Source: an uncultured Oscillospiraceae bacterium (GTDB taxonomy: Bacteria > Bacillota > Clostridia > Oscillospirales > Oscillospiraceae). Taken from it: DNA of 55,251 nt. The notes beneath the pieces are model-generated. The model was not told the DNA's origin and did not search any database. It worked only from the letters and a program-made list of their open reading frames with translations. The position numbers and the translations under genes were made by a program. Shown piece by piece: positions 19,187 to 27,649 of this stretch (the stretch's first letter is position 1; each line of letters begins with the position of its first letter). The stretch is from NCBI GenBank assembly GCA_951801655.1, contig CATONV010000008.1, positions 1-55,251 of the forward strand, read 5' to 3'.

Positions 19187-19609
19187 TCACCTTCTGCGTT
19201 TTTTCTTCGGTTTTCTTGCCAGCAGTCCCGGGATGGCCCCGCCGCACAGGCAGGCGCACAAAATCCCGGCCCCTCCGTTGGCGATGGAGGCCCCCTGATA
19301 GGCGATCAGTCCTGCGGTGAGCAGCAGCAGAAACAGCACCGAGCCCACACCCAATCCAGCCAGCAGAGACCGCCCCTCCACCCGGCGGACGGCGTAGATC
19401 CCCCCGGCAAGCCCGCCCAGAACGCAGACGCCCAGCACCGCTCCGTACATGGCGTCTACCGGCATCACGCCCACTGATACCAGCACTGCGCAGACCAGCA
19501 GGGCCAGGATGGTGGTTACCCCAGCCAGCACTCCGCCTTTGAGTACCTCGCACATGGCGTTGAGCCACTGGCTGCCCAGCTCCTCCGGACGCCGTTCCTT
19601 CTTCTTCAT
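19187..19609 (-). CDS. TIGR04086 family membrane protein
   Basis: A 140-residue protein with four hydrophobic helices (about 20-42, 48-72, 80-102 and 106-128) between a charged N-terminus and a KPKKKRRR tail. The size, layout and position upstream of scfA match the TIGR04086 family, defined by its neighbourhood with SCIFF. No biochemical role is known. The ATG at 19609 is chosen over a GTG at 19618 that sits inside the GGGAGG site. Confidence 0.88.
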   Translation of the reverse strand: MKKKERRPEELGSQWLNAMCEVLKGGVLAGVTTILALLVCAVLVSVGVMPVDAMYGAVLGVCVLGGLAGGIYAVRRVEGRSLLAGLGVGSVLFLLLLTAGLIAYQGASIANGGAGILCACLCGGAIPGLLARKPKKKRRR

Positions 19610-19676
19610 AAAAAACACCCTCCCCCACGGTTTGGTAAAACCTATGCAGGGAGGGTGAAAGACATGCCTATTTGTT

Positions 19677-19955
19677 TTAGTTAGCGGGCTGCTCGGTGGA
19701 TACGTTCTTGCTGGACACGGCCCACTTGGTAATTTCGATGCGCACGCGGTCGGCGCTGGTCTCGATCACAATGGTGCTCTCGTCCACCTTACAAATGGTG
19801 CCCACGATACCGCCGATGCTGGTGATCACGTCGCCCACCTTCAGGGAGTCACGCAGGTTCTGGGCCTCTTTTTTCCGCTTGCTCTCCGGACGGATCATAA
19901 AGAAGTACAGCATAGCCAGCATCAGTACAATCATCAGGATAAAATCAGGGGTCAT
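19677..19955 (-). CDS. yajC: preprotein translocase subunit YajC
   Basis: A 92-residue single-pass membrane protein that associates with SecDF in protein secretion. One N-terminal helix (ILMIVLMLAMLYFFMIRP, residues 6-23) is followed by a conserved SH3-like cytosolic part (LKVGDVITSIGGIVGTICKV). It has its own promoter and lies between tgt and the SCIFF genes, the usual order in Clostridia. Confidence 0.95.
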   Translation of the reverse strand: MTPDFILMIVLMLAMLYFFMIRPESKRKKEAQNLRDSLKVGDVITSIGGIVGTICKVDESTIVIETSADRVRIEITKWAVSSKNVSTEQPAN

Positions 19956-20021
19956 AAAATCTCCTCCAAAATCAAAAGATCACTCTGTCAACAGCTTATC
20001 CATATTGACGCAGTAAAAAAT

Positions 20022-20050
20022 ATTATAGCGGATAATTCTTCGGTTGACAA
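20022..20050 (-). promoter_or_regulatory. yajC promoter
   Basis: On the minus strand TTGTCA (20050-20045), 17-base spacer, TATAAT (20027-20022). It lies 67 bases upstream of the yajC start. The rest of 20051-20190 shows no gene. Confidence 0.85.
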
Positions 20051-20190
20051 GCCCTTTTGTCAAATTTCTCCGGCAGGATTCCCGGGAGTCCTTTCGCTAC
20101 CGCAGACGGCGGCGCCCCTCCCCATTCATAATAGGAGGAAGTTTCATGCTTCCCCTCGTCAAAGGGAATTCGGCAGCGGGCGGAGGAATT

Positions 20191-21327
20191 CTAATCCTGA
20201 CATGGCCGATCCAGCAGCCCGGAATATCGGGCCCGGAAGTCCTCAAAAGTCCCATTGTCCAGGTGTTCCCGGATGCGGGCCATCAGTTCGTTGTAGAAAT
20301 GCAGGTTGTGAAGAACCGCTAGGCGCATGGCCAGCATCTCCTGGGCCACCACCAGGTGGCGCAGGTAGGCTCGGGAGAAGGACCGGCACATGGGACAGTT
20401 GCAGGAAGGGTCAGCGGGTCTCTCGTCCAGCTTATACTTCTCATTCTTGATGTTAATGGTGCCCCTCCAAGTGTACAGCTTACCGTGGCGGGCATTTCGG
20501 GCGGGCATAACGCAGTCGAAGAAGTCGATCCCACGGGCAACCCCCTCGATGATGTTGGAGGGTGTGCCTACCCCCATCAGATACCGAGGTTTTTCCACCG
20601 GCATGTGGGGTTCCACCGCGTCGATGATGTCATACATCACTTGTGTGGGTTCCCCCACGGCCAGACCGCCGATGGCGTAGCCGTCGCAGCTCAGCTTGGA
20701 AATTTCCTCCATGTGCCACACACGCAAATCAGCATAGGTTCCCCCCTGGTTGATACCGAACAGCTGCTGCTGAGGGTTGACCGTCTCCGGCAAGGTGTTT
20801 AACCTGTCATGCTCTGCAATACAGCGCATCAGCCACCTTGCCGTCCGTTCGCAGGAGGCTTTTACATACTCGTAGGGGGACGGATTCTCCACACACTCGT
20901 CAAAGGCCATGGCAATGTCGCTGCCCAGGTTGGATTGGATGCGCATGGACTCCTCCGGGCCCATAAAGACACGCCGACCATCGATGTGGGAGGCAAAGGT
21001 GACGCCCTCCTCCTTGATCCTCCGCAGGCCGGACAGGGAAAAGACCTGAAAGCCTCCGCTGTCGGTGAGGATGGGGCCGTCCCAGTCCATAAATTTGTGG
21101 AGCCCGCCCATCTGACGGACTACCCCGTCCCCGGGACGCAGGTGGAGGTGGTAAGTGTTGGACAACTCCACCTGACAGCCGATCTCCTTCAAGTCGTGGG
21201 CAGACACCGCCCCCTTGATGGCACCCTGAGTGCCCACATTCATAAACACCGGGGTCTGAACCACCCCGTGGGCGCAGGTAAATCTTCCACGCCGGGCTTT
21301 TCCCTCTTGCTTCAATACCTCAAACAC
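20191..21327 (-). CDS. tgt: tRNA-guanine transglycosylase
   Basis: Exchanges guanine-34 for a queuosine precursor base in tRNAs with GUN anticodons. The 378-residue length is normal. Family marks: TPVFMNVGTQGAIKG near the N-terminus, TDSGGFQVFSL with a catalytic aspartate, GYAIGGLAVGE substrate loop, DCVMPARNARHG with the nucleophilic region, and the zinc site CNCPMCR...H. The start is GTG with AAAGGAGA upstream. It overlaps the zinc-ribbon gene by 16 bases. queA, the next enzyme of the pathway, is at 23469, separated by a sigma factor pair. Confidence 0.97.
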   Translation of the reverse strand: MFEVLKQEGKARRGRFTCAHGVVQTPVFMNVGTQGAIKGAVSAHDLKEIGCQVELSNTYHLHLRPGDGVVRQMGGLHKFMDWDGPILTDSGGFQVFSLSGLRRIKEEGVTFASHIDGRRVFMGPEESMRIQSNLGSDIAMAFDECVENPSPYEYVKASCERTARWLMRCIAEHDRLNTLPETVNPQQQLFGINQGGTYADLRVWHMEEISKLSCDGYAIGGLAVGEPTQVMYDIIDAVEPHMPVEKPRYLMGVGTPSNIIEGVARGIDFFDCVMPARNARHGKLYTWRGTINIKNEKYKLDERPADPSCNCPMCRSFSRAYLRHLVVAQEMLAMRLAVLHNLHFYNELMARIREHLDNGTFEDFRARYSGLLDRPCQD

Positions 21328-21569
21328 AAAAAATCTCCTTTAACGCAGCGATGTGCCCTTTTAGACTTTCTGATCGCTTCCACATCTCTCATATTGACCC
21401 ATTCCTCTGTGTACCCACAGGAACAGCAGATATACCGGTCCACCTCGACGACGGAAAAAATACTTGCGCCGAGCATAATGTTATTTCCGGTGCCGTAGCC
21501 GCGAACTTCTCCGTCTATAATTAGGATATCAGACCCGCTGCACTTTGGGCAAACCTTCTGGTTTTTCAT
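21312..21569 (-). CDS. zinc-ribbon protein, 85 aa
   Basis: A small protein with two CxxC pairs (CPKCSGSDIL at residues 7-10 and CCSCGYTEEW near 48-51) that form a zinc ribbon. The core VEVDRYICCSCGYTEEWV is typical of short Firmicute nucleic-acid-binding zinc ribbons. The start at 21569 follows AAGGAGAA. It overlaps tgt by 16 bases and the broken TfoX-like gene by 4 bases, so the three are coupled. Confidence 0.8.
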   Translation of the reverse strand: MKNQKVCPKCSGSDILIIDGEVRGYGTGNNIMLGASIFSVVEVDRYICCSCGYTEEWVNMRDVEAIRKSKRAHRCVKGDFLCLRY

Positions 21570-21844
21570 AGAAAATTCTCCTTCCACGGTTTCCCGGGCA
21601 GTCTATCAAAAAACATCCGCAGCTCCGCCTTGCGTTCCGGGGTGAGTTGTGTCTTGCGGACGCCCAGAACAGCCCCCTCCAGGGCGGTGAGTCTGTGGAA
21701 GCAGACGTCCAGTCCCTTGGCCTTCATGCGCAGACAGGCCATCTCCGTTCCCAACTTTTTCAATTACTCTGAATCCCGAATTTCCACCTCGTTGAGCAGC
21801 CGGGTCAGCTCCGGGCCGATGTTGGGCAGCCTGGTCAGTTCCAT
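21566..21844 (-). pseudogene. TfoX C-terminal-domain gene with in-frame TAA
   Basis: Reading from ATG 21844 (GGGGGG upstream) gives MELTRLPNIGPELTRLLNEV...RDSE, then a TAA at 21766-21764, and the same frame continues LKKLGTEMACLRMKAKGLDVCFHRLTALEGAVLGV to 21566. Together the two parts match the helix-hairpin-helix TfoX C-terminal domain (about 92 residues), in which this position is normally an ordinary residue. A single G-to-T change (GAA to TAA) would explain the break. The second part could restart at TTG 21763 but has no good ribosome site. Pseudogene, sequencing error or a split protein are the options. Confidence 0.82.
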
Positions 21845-21934
21845 TGCGGATGCCCCCCTTTCTTATCTCAGTTCCCTTATTCTACCGTAGACCGCCCCCC
21901 ATGTCAAATGATTATAAAAAATTTCCCCCAATCG

Positions 21935-21963
21935 TGAAACATTTCGGGGTTTTCTGGTGTATT
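21935..21963 (+). promoter_or_regulatory. possible ECF-type autoregulatory promoter
   Basis: TGAAAC (21935-21940), then an 18-base spacer and GTATT (21959-21963), 38 bases before the sigma factor start. TGAAAC is the typical ECF -35 element; the spacing is somewhat long and the -10 is weak. It would give autoregulation of the sigma / anti-sigma pair. Confidence 0.45.
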
Positions 21964-22000
21964 CTTAGTGAAAGGACCTTTCAAGAAAGGAGGCACAGCT

Positions 22001-22477
22001 GTGGACGAACAGGAACTGGAACGGCTGGCGGGTCAGTACGCCGATATGATCTACCGCATCGCCCTTAACGACACCCGGTCCCCCGCCGATGCGGAGGACA
22101 TTTTGCAGGAAGTGCTCTTGTCCCTGTTCACCACTACTCCCACCTTTGAAAGCCCGGAGCAGGAAAAGTACTGGCTGATCCGGGTAACGATGAACAAGGG
22201 AAAGAATCACTGGCGATCTCTGCTGCACCATTCCACCCTCCCCCTGGAGGAGGCGGACGGCTATCTCTCCCAGGAGCCGGACCACCGGGCCCTGCGGGAG
22301 GCGGTAGCCGCTCTCCCCCGGAACCAGCGGCGGGCGGTGGACCTGTACTACTTCGAGGGCTATTCCACCAGCGAGATCGCCGCCATTCTCAACGCCAAAG
22401 AGGCCACTGTCCGCACCTGGCTGCACCGGGGACGGCAGAGGCTGAAAAAATACCTGACAGAGGAGGTAACACTATGA
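22001..22477 (+). CDS. ECF-type RNA polymerase sigma factor
   Basis: A 158-residue sigma-70 family factor with only regions 2 and 4. Region 2 (about 1-65) includes YADMIYRIALNDTRSPADAEDILQEVLL, and region 4 (about 95-150) contains LPRNQRRAVDLYYFEGYSTSEIAAILNAKEATVRTWLHRGR, a clear helix-turn-helix. The GTG at 22001 is chosen because AAAGGAGG lies seven bases upstream. It overlaps the next gene by ATGA, the usual sigma / anti-sigma coupling. The pair is inserted on the opposite strand between tgt and queA. Confidence 0.93.
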   Translation: MDEQELERLAGQYADMIYRIALNDTRSPADAEDILQEVLLSLFTTTPTFESPEQEKYWLIRVTMNKGKNHWRSLLHHSTLPLEEADGYLSQEPDHRALREAVAALPRNQRRAVDLYYFEGYSTSEIAAILNAKEATVRTWLHRGRQRLKKYLTEEVTL

Positions 22478-23430
22478 CGGACCAGGAACTGTATCGCACG
22501 GCCTTTACGGTCAAGGTCCCAGAAGGGACGGTACAGCGGGCACTGGAGAAAGCGAACAGCAGCACAAAGCCCCGCCGCCGCGGGGCGGCGCCCCGGATGC
22601 TGCTGGCCGCCGCCCTGGTCGTGGCGCTACTGGTCACCTCGGTCAGCGCCGAGATCAACAGCGGCACTGTGACCAACCTGCTGGCCCCCTATTTTGGCAG
22701 CGCGCGTACGGAGCTGCTGGAGAAGTTCGGTCGTCCCGTTGGGGCCAGCGCCTCCGCCGACGGATACACCATCACCGCCGACGCCATCATCGGCGACCGC
22801 GGCTGTATACAGATTATCTACACCCTCACCCGCGAGGACGGCCAACCCATCCCGGAGCGCGTCAAATTCTTGGATATCGACTACGCCATTCCAGGCGGCA
22901 GCACAAGCTGCTCCACCGTCTATCCCCGCCAAATTTCCTCCTCTCCCAGCAGGGGACGATTCTATCAAAAGTTCTTTGCTGAGTTTGGCTTTTCCCGCAA
23001 GGTCCGGGTCTCTTTCGGGCGGCTGGTGGCTTCCGATGATCCGGACCAGGAGTCTCTGGCGGAGGGGCCCTGGGAGTTGTCTTTCGTCCGGCGCTACCCG
23101 GACACCACCCGCAGCGTACCGGTAAACGGCCTCACTGTCACGGAACAGTCCGGCCAGAGACTCCATATCCGCACCCTCTCGTTCTCCTGCCTCGGACTGA
23201 CCATCACCGGGACCACCGAGTCTGACGTTCGGCAGGAGCCCACTGCGTCTGTTACTATGAAGGACGGTTCCGTTCTGCCGCTGGACACGGGTTTCTCGGC
23301 CGAAGGTTCCGGCCCTGTCTGGTCATTTGACTGCCACGCCAGATATCGGGATCAGGACGGCTTTGGGCTGCTGGACCCGGACAATATTGCCGCCATCACC
23401 TTGTGCGATGTCACCATTCCGGTCCAATAA
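22474..23430 (+). CDS. membrane anti-sigma factor, DUF4179-like
   Basis: A 318-residue single-pass membrane protein: short cytoplasmic N-terminus (1-40), one helix (RMLLAAALVVALLVTSVSA, about 41-60) and a large extracytoplasmic domain with beta-rich segments. Its position, ATGA overlap with an ECF sigma gene and topology make it the cognate anti-sigma factor, probably of the DUF4179 type common in Clostridia (family from memory). Two Cys (TSCSTVY and SFSCLGL) lie in the outer domain. A terminator follows directly. Confidence 0.82.
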   Translation: MTDQELYRTAFTVKVPEGTVQRALEKANSSTKPRRRGAAPRMLLAAALVVALLVTSVSAEINSGTVTNLLAPYFGSARTELLEKFGRPVGASASADGYTITADAIIGDRGCIQIIYTLTREDGQPIPERVKFLDIDYAIPGGSTSCSTVYPRQISSSPSRGRFYQKFFAEFGFSRKVRVSFGRLVASDDPDQESLAEGPWELSFVRRYPDTTRSVPVNGLTVTEQSGQRLHIRTLSFSCLGLTITGTTESDVRQEPTASVTMKDGSVLPLDTGFSAEGSGPVWSFDCHARYRDQDGFGLLDPDNIAAITLCDVTIPVQ

Positions 23431-23437
23431 CACGAAA

Positions 23438-23470
23438 GGCGCTCCGCCGCGGCGGAGCGCCTGCATTTTT
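23438..23470. terminator. terminator between anti-sigma gene and queA
   Basis: Perfect 11-base stem (23438-23448 with 23451-23461) around a GC pair, followed by CTGCATTTTT. AAA on the left side allows some activity on the minus strand. It separates the convergent anti-sigma and queA genes. Confidence 0.85.
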
Positions 23471-24491
23471 ATGAGATGAACATTGCGTCTCCAAAGGAGA
23501 AAAATCGGTATTTTTCCCGTACCGCCTCCTCGTAAGCAGCCAGAACGTTCTCCCGTCCCGCCAAGGCGGACACCAGCATGATGAGGGTAGACTGCGGCAG
23601 GTGGAAGTTGGTGACAAGGGCGTCGAGTACCTTAAATTTGTACCCCGGATAAATAAAGATACTGGTCCACCCAGAACGTTCCGACATGGCGCCGTCTTCC
23701 GCCGCGAGACTCTCCACCGTACGGCAGGAGGTGGTGCCCACGCAGATCACCCGCCCGCCATTTCGCTTTGTTTCGTTGATGACATTGGCGGTTTCATGAG
23801 AAATCATACAGAACTCGGAGTGCATCTCGTGGTCCGCAATATCTTCCGCTTTGACAGGGCGAAAGGTCCCAAGTCCCACATGGAGTGTAACGCAGCAGAC
23901 CTTTACACCTATTTTCTGTACCTGCTCCAACAGCTCGGGGGTGAAGTGAAGTCCGGCGGTGGGGGCGGCGGCGGAGCCCATCACTCTGGAGTAGACGGTC
24001 TGATACCTCTCCTGGTCCTGAAGCTCCGCTTTGATGTAGGGCGGCAGGGGCATCCGGCCCAGATTCTCCAAAATTTCCAGAAAAATGCCCTGGTAGTGAA
24101 ACCGGACGGCACGCTTTCCGTCCTCCAACTCGGCTTCCACGGTGGCGGTGAGCCGACCATCCCCAAAGATCACCTGGGCCCCCGGCTTCAGCTTCCGTCC
24201 TGGGCGTACCAGGCACTCCCACAGGTCGCCGCCTTTATCGACAAGGAGAAGCACTTCACAGGCCCCGCCGGTGGGGCGATGGCCGATCAATCTGGCAGGC
24301 AGCACACGGGAGTCGTTGAGCACCAGGCAGTCTCCCGGCCGCAAAAATTGGGGAAGGTCGTAGAAGTGGTGGTGAGCGACAGCCCCGGTGGTCCTGTCCA
24401 GGGTGAGCAGCCGGGAAGCATCCCGGCGCTTCAGAGGGGTCTGAGCGATGAGCTCCTCTGGGAGTTGAAAGTCAAAATCTGCTGTTTTCAA
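23469..24491 (-). CDS. queA: S-adenosylmethionine:tRNA ribosyltransferase-isomerase
   Basis: Transfers and isomerises the ribosyl group of S-adenosylmethionine to form epoxyqueuosine in tRNA. The 340-residue length fits. Signatures: [24 protein letters not shown] at the N-terminus, [30 protein letters not shown] and [16 protein letters not shown]. It follows the SpoIID-like gene by 19 bases and pairs functionally with tgt at 20191. Confidence 0.97.
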   Translation of the reverse strand: MKTADFDFQLPEELIAQTPLKRRDASRLLTLDRTTGAVAHHHFYDLPQFLRPGDCLVLNDSRVLPARLIGHRPTGGACEVLLLVDKGGDLWECLVRPGRKLKPGAQVIFGDGRLTATVEAELEDGKRAVRFHYQGIFLEILENLGRMPLPPYIKAELQDQERYQTVYSRVMGSAAAPTAGLHFTPELLEQVQKIGVKVCCVTLHVGLGTFRPVKAEDIADHEMHSEFCMISHETANVINETKRNGGRVICVGTTSCRTVESLAAEDGAMSERSGWTSIFIYPGYKFKVLDALVTNFHLPQSTLIMLVSALAGRENVLAAYEEAVREKYRFFSFGDAMFIS

Positions 24492-24510
24492 AGGCGTACA
24501 TCCTCACATT

Positions 24511-26295
24511 TTAATAGTGGGTTACCCGGACACCCGGGAAATAGAACTCAATAATCTCGCTGTAGGAAAACCCCCGGCGGGCCATAGCGTTGGCGCCGTA
24601 CTGGCTCATGCCCACCTGGTGGCCCCAGCCGCCGCCGTTAAAGGTATAGGTGCTGTCCGAGACGGTGACCGTCCCGCTCCCGGGCTGGGCAGGAGTATTC
24701 CCGCCTGTCCCGGCGCCGCTGATTTCAGATACCGTTCCGGTTCCGGAGATGACAAAGGCGCTTCCGTCTGTCTGGGATACCGTCCCTCCCCCGGAAATCG
24801 CATATTTTCCGCCCAGACTGTCCAGCCGACCGGTGTCGTTGACAGAGATTCCCCCGCTACCGGAGGGATCTGTCTGCGCGGATGACGTTCCCGCACTGTT
24901 TACCGTAAAGCGGATGGAATTGACCCCAAATCGGCTGCGGATCTTGTCCACGCCGATGGTACTGCTTTGGCCATTGGCCCAGCGGACCACCACTTGGAGC
25001 ACGTTGCCCAGCTGGGAGTAGGTCAGCTCCAGACCTTTGACCGAGGTGCCAACCCCCAATCCGTACTTTTGGAGCTGCTGAGTCAACTGGGCGGCGGTGT
25101 AGATTTTGGTCCAGGGAGACATATCATTGCGGTCATCCAGATCGGCCTCGTAGGGGTCCACCACGCCTCGGAGATAGGGATACTCGTTGACTGTGTCCGT
25201 CCCCCAGATATTTTTGGCGTCTTCGCTGGCCCCGCCGAAACTAGAGACGTAAAAGACCTCGGCCACTTTTCCGTTGTACTTGGCCACCATCCCCGCCGTC
25301 TCCGCTACCGCCCTTTTGCTGACCTCGCTGGGGCCGTAGTCAGGCTTGTTGCTGCCCATACCGTGGTAGACTTGGCAGCTGTCGGAGGGGCAAATGTCAA
25401 AGCCGTAGCTGTCGTGCTTGCCCAGGTTCTTCATCACGTAGGTTCGGGCGCACACGGCTTGGGCTTTCAGGGCCTCCAGAGGCCACTCACGGCCCATCTC
25501 GTAGCAGACAACGCCGTTGATATAGTCCTCCAGTGGCAGCACGTTGACCACGGTGAGGTTTCCGCCACCCCGCCGGTGGTACTGGAAGCCCCCCCGGTAC
25601 TTGTAGCCGGCAAACCAAGTACGGGTCTCTCCCACCCCGGTGACGTCAGGCTGAACGGCCAGGCGCCCCGACTCGCCGTCGTCGTACTGGAACAAAATCT
25701 GATTGGTGCCCGTTTTGACCACACTCATGCCGTAGGAGCTGGTGCCAACCACCTGCACCGCGTCGGACAGACCGGCCATGGCGGACTGGGCGGCCTCTTT
25801 GGAGGTATAGGCCCCCACCCGGACCTGATAAGCCCCGTTGATCCAGGCCACAAATCCGCCGTAGCTCTCCGCGGCGGCAGCCGCGCCGGCGTAGTCATAA
25901 AAACTGCCGTCCAGCTGAATATGGAAACAGCCCACCGTGGTGTTGCTGATAACGGAGCTGGAATAGGTCGTCTTATCCTGCGCGGAGTCGCGTCCGTAGG
26001 AGAGGTTTTGTGTCTTCAGCACCGCAACCTGGGTAACCGCGGCATCGGTGCGGGCCAGCTCCACAAAATTCAGCCCGCTGTCGTAGTAGCCGAAACGGTA
26101 GCCCGCACCATAGCTGGTATTATTCTCCAAATGGGCTGCCTCCAGCTCCCCGGTGGGCACATGCGTGCTGGAGGAGGCCAGCCCCACCCGAATCATAACG
26201 TCTCCGTTCCGATTAACGGTCGCCGCCCAGGCCGGTGGAACCATCAGACACACCGCCAGAAGGGCGGCGGCAAACTGCATTAATCTTTTACCCAT
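24511..26295 (-). CDS. SpoIID/LytB-domain protein with SPOR repeat
   Basis: A 594-residue secreted protein. Signal peptide about 1-24 (QFAAALLAVCLMVPPAWA). A SPOR-like region (about 140-180, YQVRVGAYTSKEAAQSAM) precedes a SpoIID domain (about 230-420, LPLEDYINGVVCYEMGREWPLEALKAQAVCARTY), and the C-terminus has GGGWGHQVGMSQYGANAMA, another SpoIID motif, after a Gly/Ser/Thr-rich linker (430-545). SpoIID-type proteins are lytic transglycosylases or amidase activators acting on peptidoglycan. ATG 26295 has GGGG six bases upstream; ATG 26307 is an alternative. It is upstream of queA. Confidence 0.9.
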   Translation of the reverse strand: MGKRLMQFAAALLAVCLMVPPAWAATVNRNGDVMIRVGLASSSTHVPTGELEAAHLENNTSYGAGYRFGYYDSGLNFVELARTDAAVTQVAVLKTQNLSYGRDSAQDKTTYSSSVISNTTVGCFHIQLDGSFYDYAGAAAAAESYGGFVAWINGAYQVRVGAYTSKEAAQSAMAGLSDAVQVVGTSSYGMSVVKTGTNQILFQYDDGESGRLAVQPDVTGVGETRTWFAGYKYRGGFQYHRRGGGNLTVVNVLPLEDYINGVVCYEMGREWPLEALKAQAVCARTYVMKNLGKHDSYGFDICPSDSCQVYHGMGSNKPDYGPSEVSKRAVAETAGMVAKYNGKVAEVFYVSSFGGASEDAKNIWGTDTVNEYPYLRGVVDPYEADLDDRNDMSPWTKIYTAAQLTQQLQKYGLGVGTSVKGLELTYSQLGNVLQVVVRWANGQSSTIGVDKIRSRFGVNSIRFTVNSAGTSSAQTDPSGSGGISVNDTGRLDSLGGKYAISGGGTVSQTDGSAFVISGTGTVSEISGAGTGGNTPAQPGSGTVTVSDSTYTFNGGGWGHQVGMSQYGANAMARRGFSYSEIIEFYFPGVRVTHY

Positions 26296-26336
26296 AATGT
26301 ACCCCATTTCTCCAGATTCTTTGGACGTTAATTCTA

Positions 26337-26365
26337 TTGACACCCACAAAAAACCATGGTACGAT
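26337..26365 (+). promoter_or_regulatory. promoter of the asd-dapA-dapB operon
   Basis: TTGACA (26337-26342), 17-base spacer, TACGAT (26360-26365). The transcript would start near 26372, leaving a leader of about 177 bases before asd. It lies in the intergenic space shared with the divergent SpoIID-like gene. Confidence 0.78.
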
Positions 26366-26428
26366 AGTTTAAATATTGAGGGCTGCGGCATGCGTTAAGC
26401 AAAATTGCCCTCCCCGACATTATAGTAC

Positions 26429-26481
26429 AAAATCAGCCGCTTGAAAAGCCGCTGATTAATTTTTTTCATCCGGCTGATTTT
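26429..26481 (+). promoter_or_regulatory. attenuator-like leader upstream of asd
   Basis: A terminator hairpin (AATCAGC 26431-26437 with GCTGATT 26451-26457, plus two inner GC pairs) is followed by seven T (26460-26466). The same left arm, extended to AAAATCAGCC (26429-26438), can instead pair perfectly with GGCTGATTTT (26472-26481), which would block the terminator. No plus-strand gene lies upstream, so this terminator can only act on the asd leader. An upstream GAGGGC / GCCCTC pair (26378-26383 with 26407-26412) adds structure. It does not look like the lysine riboswitch; the ligand or factor is unknown. Confidence 0.65.
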
Positions 26482-26548
26482 GGAAGGAAAATTCATCTAT
26501 TTTTGTGCCGGATCATAGAATGTTCCGGGCCGATTTGGAGGGTACATT

Positions 26549-27649
26549 ATGGAAAAATATAAAGTAGGCATCATTGGTGCCACCGGCATGGTGGGCCAGC
26601 GTTTCGTCACCCTGATGGAAAACCATCCCTGGTTCCAACTCACCGTCCTGGCGGCCAGTCCCCGTTCGGCTGGCAAGCCCTATGAGCAGGCCGTTTCCGG
26701 CCGCTGGGCCATGAGGTCCCCCATCCCCGAGGAGGCCAAGGCCCTGGTGGTGCTGGACGCCCAGGCCGATGTAGACAAGATCGCTGGCATGGTAGATTTC
26801 GTTTTCTGCGCCGTGGACATGAAAAAGGACGAGATCAAGGCTTTGGAAGAGCGGTATGCCAAGGCTGAGTGCCCGGTGGTGTCCAACAACTCCGCCAACC
26901 GCTGGACCGAGGACGTGCCCATGGTGGTTCCTGAACTCAACGCCGACCACATCAAAATTATTGACGCTCAGCGCAGGCGCCTGGGTACCAAGCGGGGATT
27001 TATCGCCGTCAAATCCAACTGCTCCATTCAAAGCTACACCCCCCTGCTCACTCCTCTGATGCGGGCGGGCTACGAGGTGGAAAGCGTGCTGGCCTGCACC
27101 TATCAGGCCATCTCCGGCGCCGGCAAAACCTTTGAACGCTGGCCTGAGATGGTGGACAATCTGATTCCTTATATCGGCGGCGAGGAGGAGAAGAGCGAGC
27201 AGGAGCCCCTGAAGGTGTGGGGCCGCATCGAGGGCGATAAGATCGTCAAGGCCGCCGGCCCCGCCATCACCACCCAGTGCCTGCGGGTACCCGTGTCCGA
27301 CGGCCACACCGCCGCCGTGTTCGTCCGCTTTAAAGAGGGCAAAAAGCCCGCCGAGGAGCAGATCAAAGAGATCTGGAAGAACTTCAAGGGCCGGGCCCAG
27401 GAGCTGGACCTCCCCTCCGCTCCCAAACAGTTTATCCACTACTTCGAGGAGCCGGACCGTCCCCAGGCCCATACCGACCGGGAGCTGGAGGGCGGCATGG
27501 CCATCTCCGCCGGACGCCTGCGCCCCGACAGCCAGTACGACTATAAATTTGTGGGCCTGTCCCACAACACCCTGCGCGGCGCCGCTGGCGGCAGCGTCCT
27601 GCTGGCCGAGCTGCTGTGCGCCGAGGGGTATATCGACCACAGAGTATGA
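26549..27649 (+). CDS. asd: aspartate-semialdehyde dehydrogenase
   Basis: Reduces aspartyl phosphate to aspartate semialdehyde with NADPH, the branch point to lysine/diaminopimelate, threonine and methionine. The 366-residue length is normal. Marks: VGIIGATGMVGQRF nucleotide-binding loop, NNSANR, the catalytic cysteine in KSNCSIQ and the histidine in VPVSDGHTA. GGAGGG precedes the ATG. It is the first gene of the operon and its stop overlaps the start of a lipoprotein gene (ATGA, 27646-27649). Confidence 0.97.
   Translation: MEKYKVGIIGATGMVGQRFVTLMENHPWFQLTVLAASPRSAGKPYEQAVSGRWAMRSPIPEEAKALVVLDAQADVDKIAGMVDFVFCAVDMKKDEIKALEERYAKAECPVVSNNSANRWTEDVPMVVPELNADHIKIIDAQRRRLGTKRGFIAVKSNCSIQSYTPLLTPLMRAGYEVESVLACTYQAISGAGKTFERWPEMVDNLIPYIGGEEEKSEQEPLKVWGRIEGDKIVKAAGPAITTQCLRVPVSDGHTAAVFVRFKEGKKPAEEQIKEIWKNFKGRAQELDLPSAPKQFIHYFEEPDRPQAHTDRELEGGMAISAGRLRPDSQYDYKFVGLSHNTLRGAAGGSVLLAELLCAEGYIDHRV

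Noticed and set aside
20051-20190. Plus-strand start with GGAGGAAG at 20130-20146
   Set aside because: The frame runs straight into the antisense of tgt, with no recognisable product.
24967-26283. Plus-strand 438-codon frame
   Set aside because: Antisense of the SpoIID-like gene; no ribosome site and no recognisable domain.
26372-26548. Lysine riboswitch before asd
   Set aside because: The conserved L-box core elements were not found; the leader is described only as an attenuator-like region.
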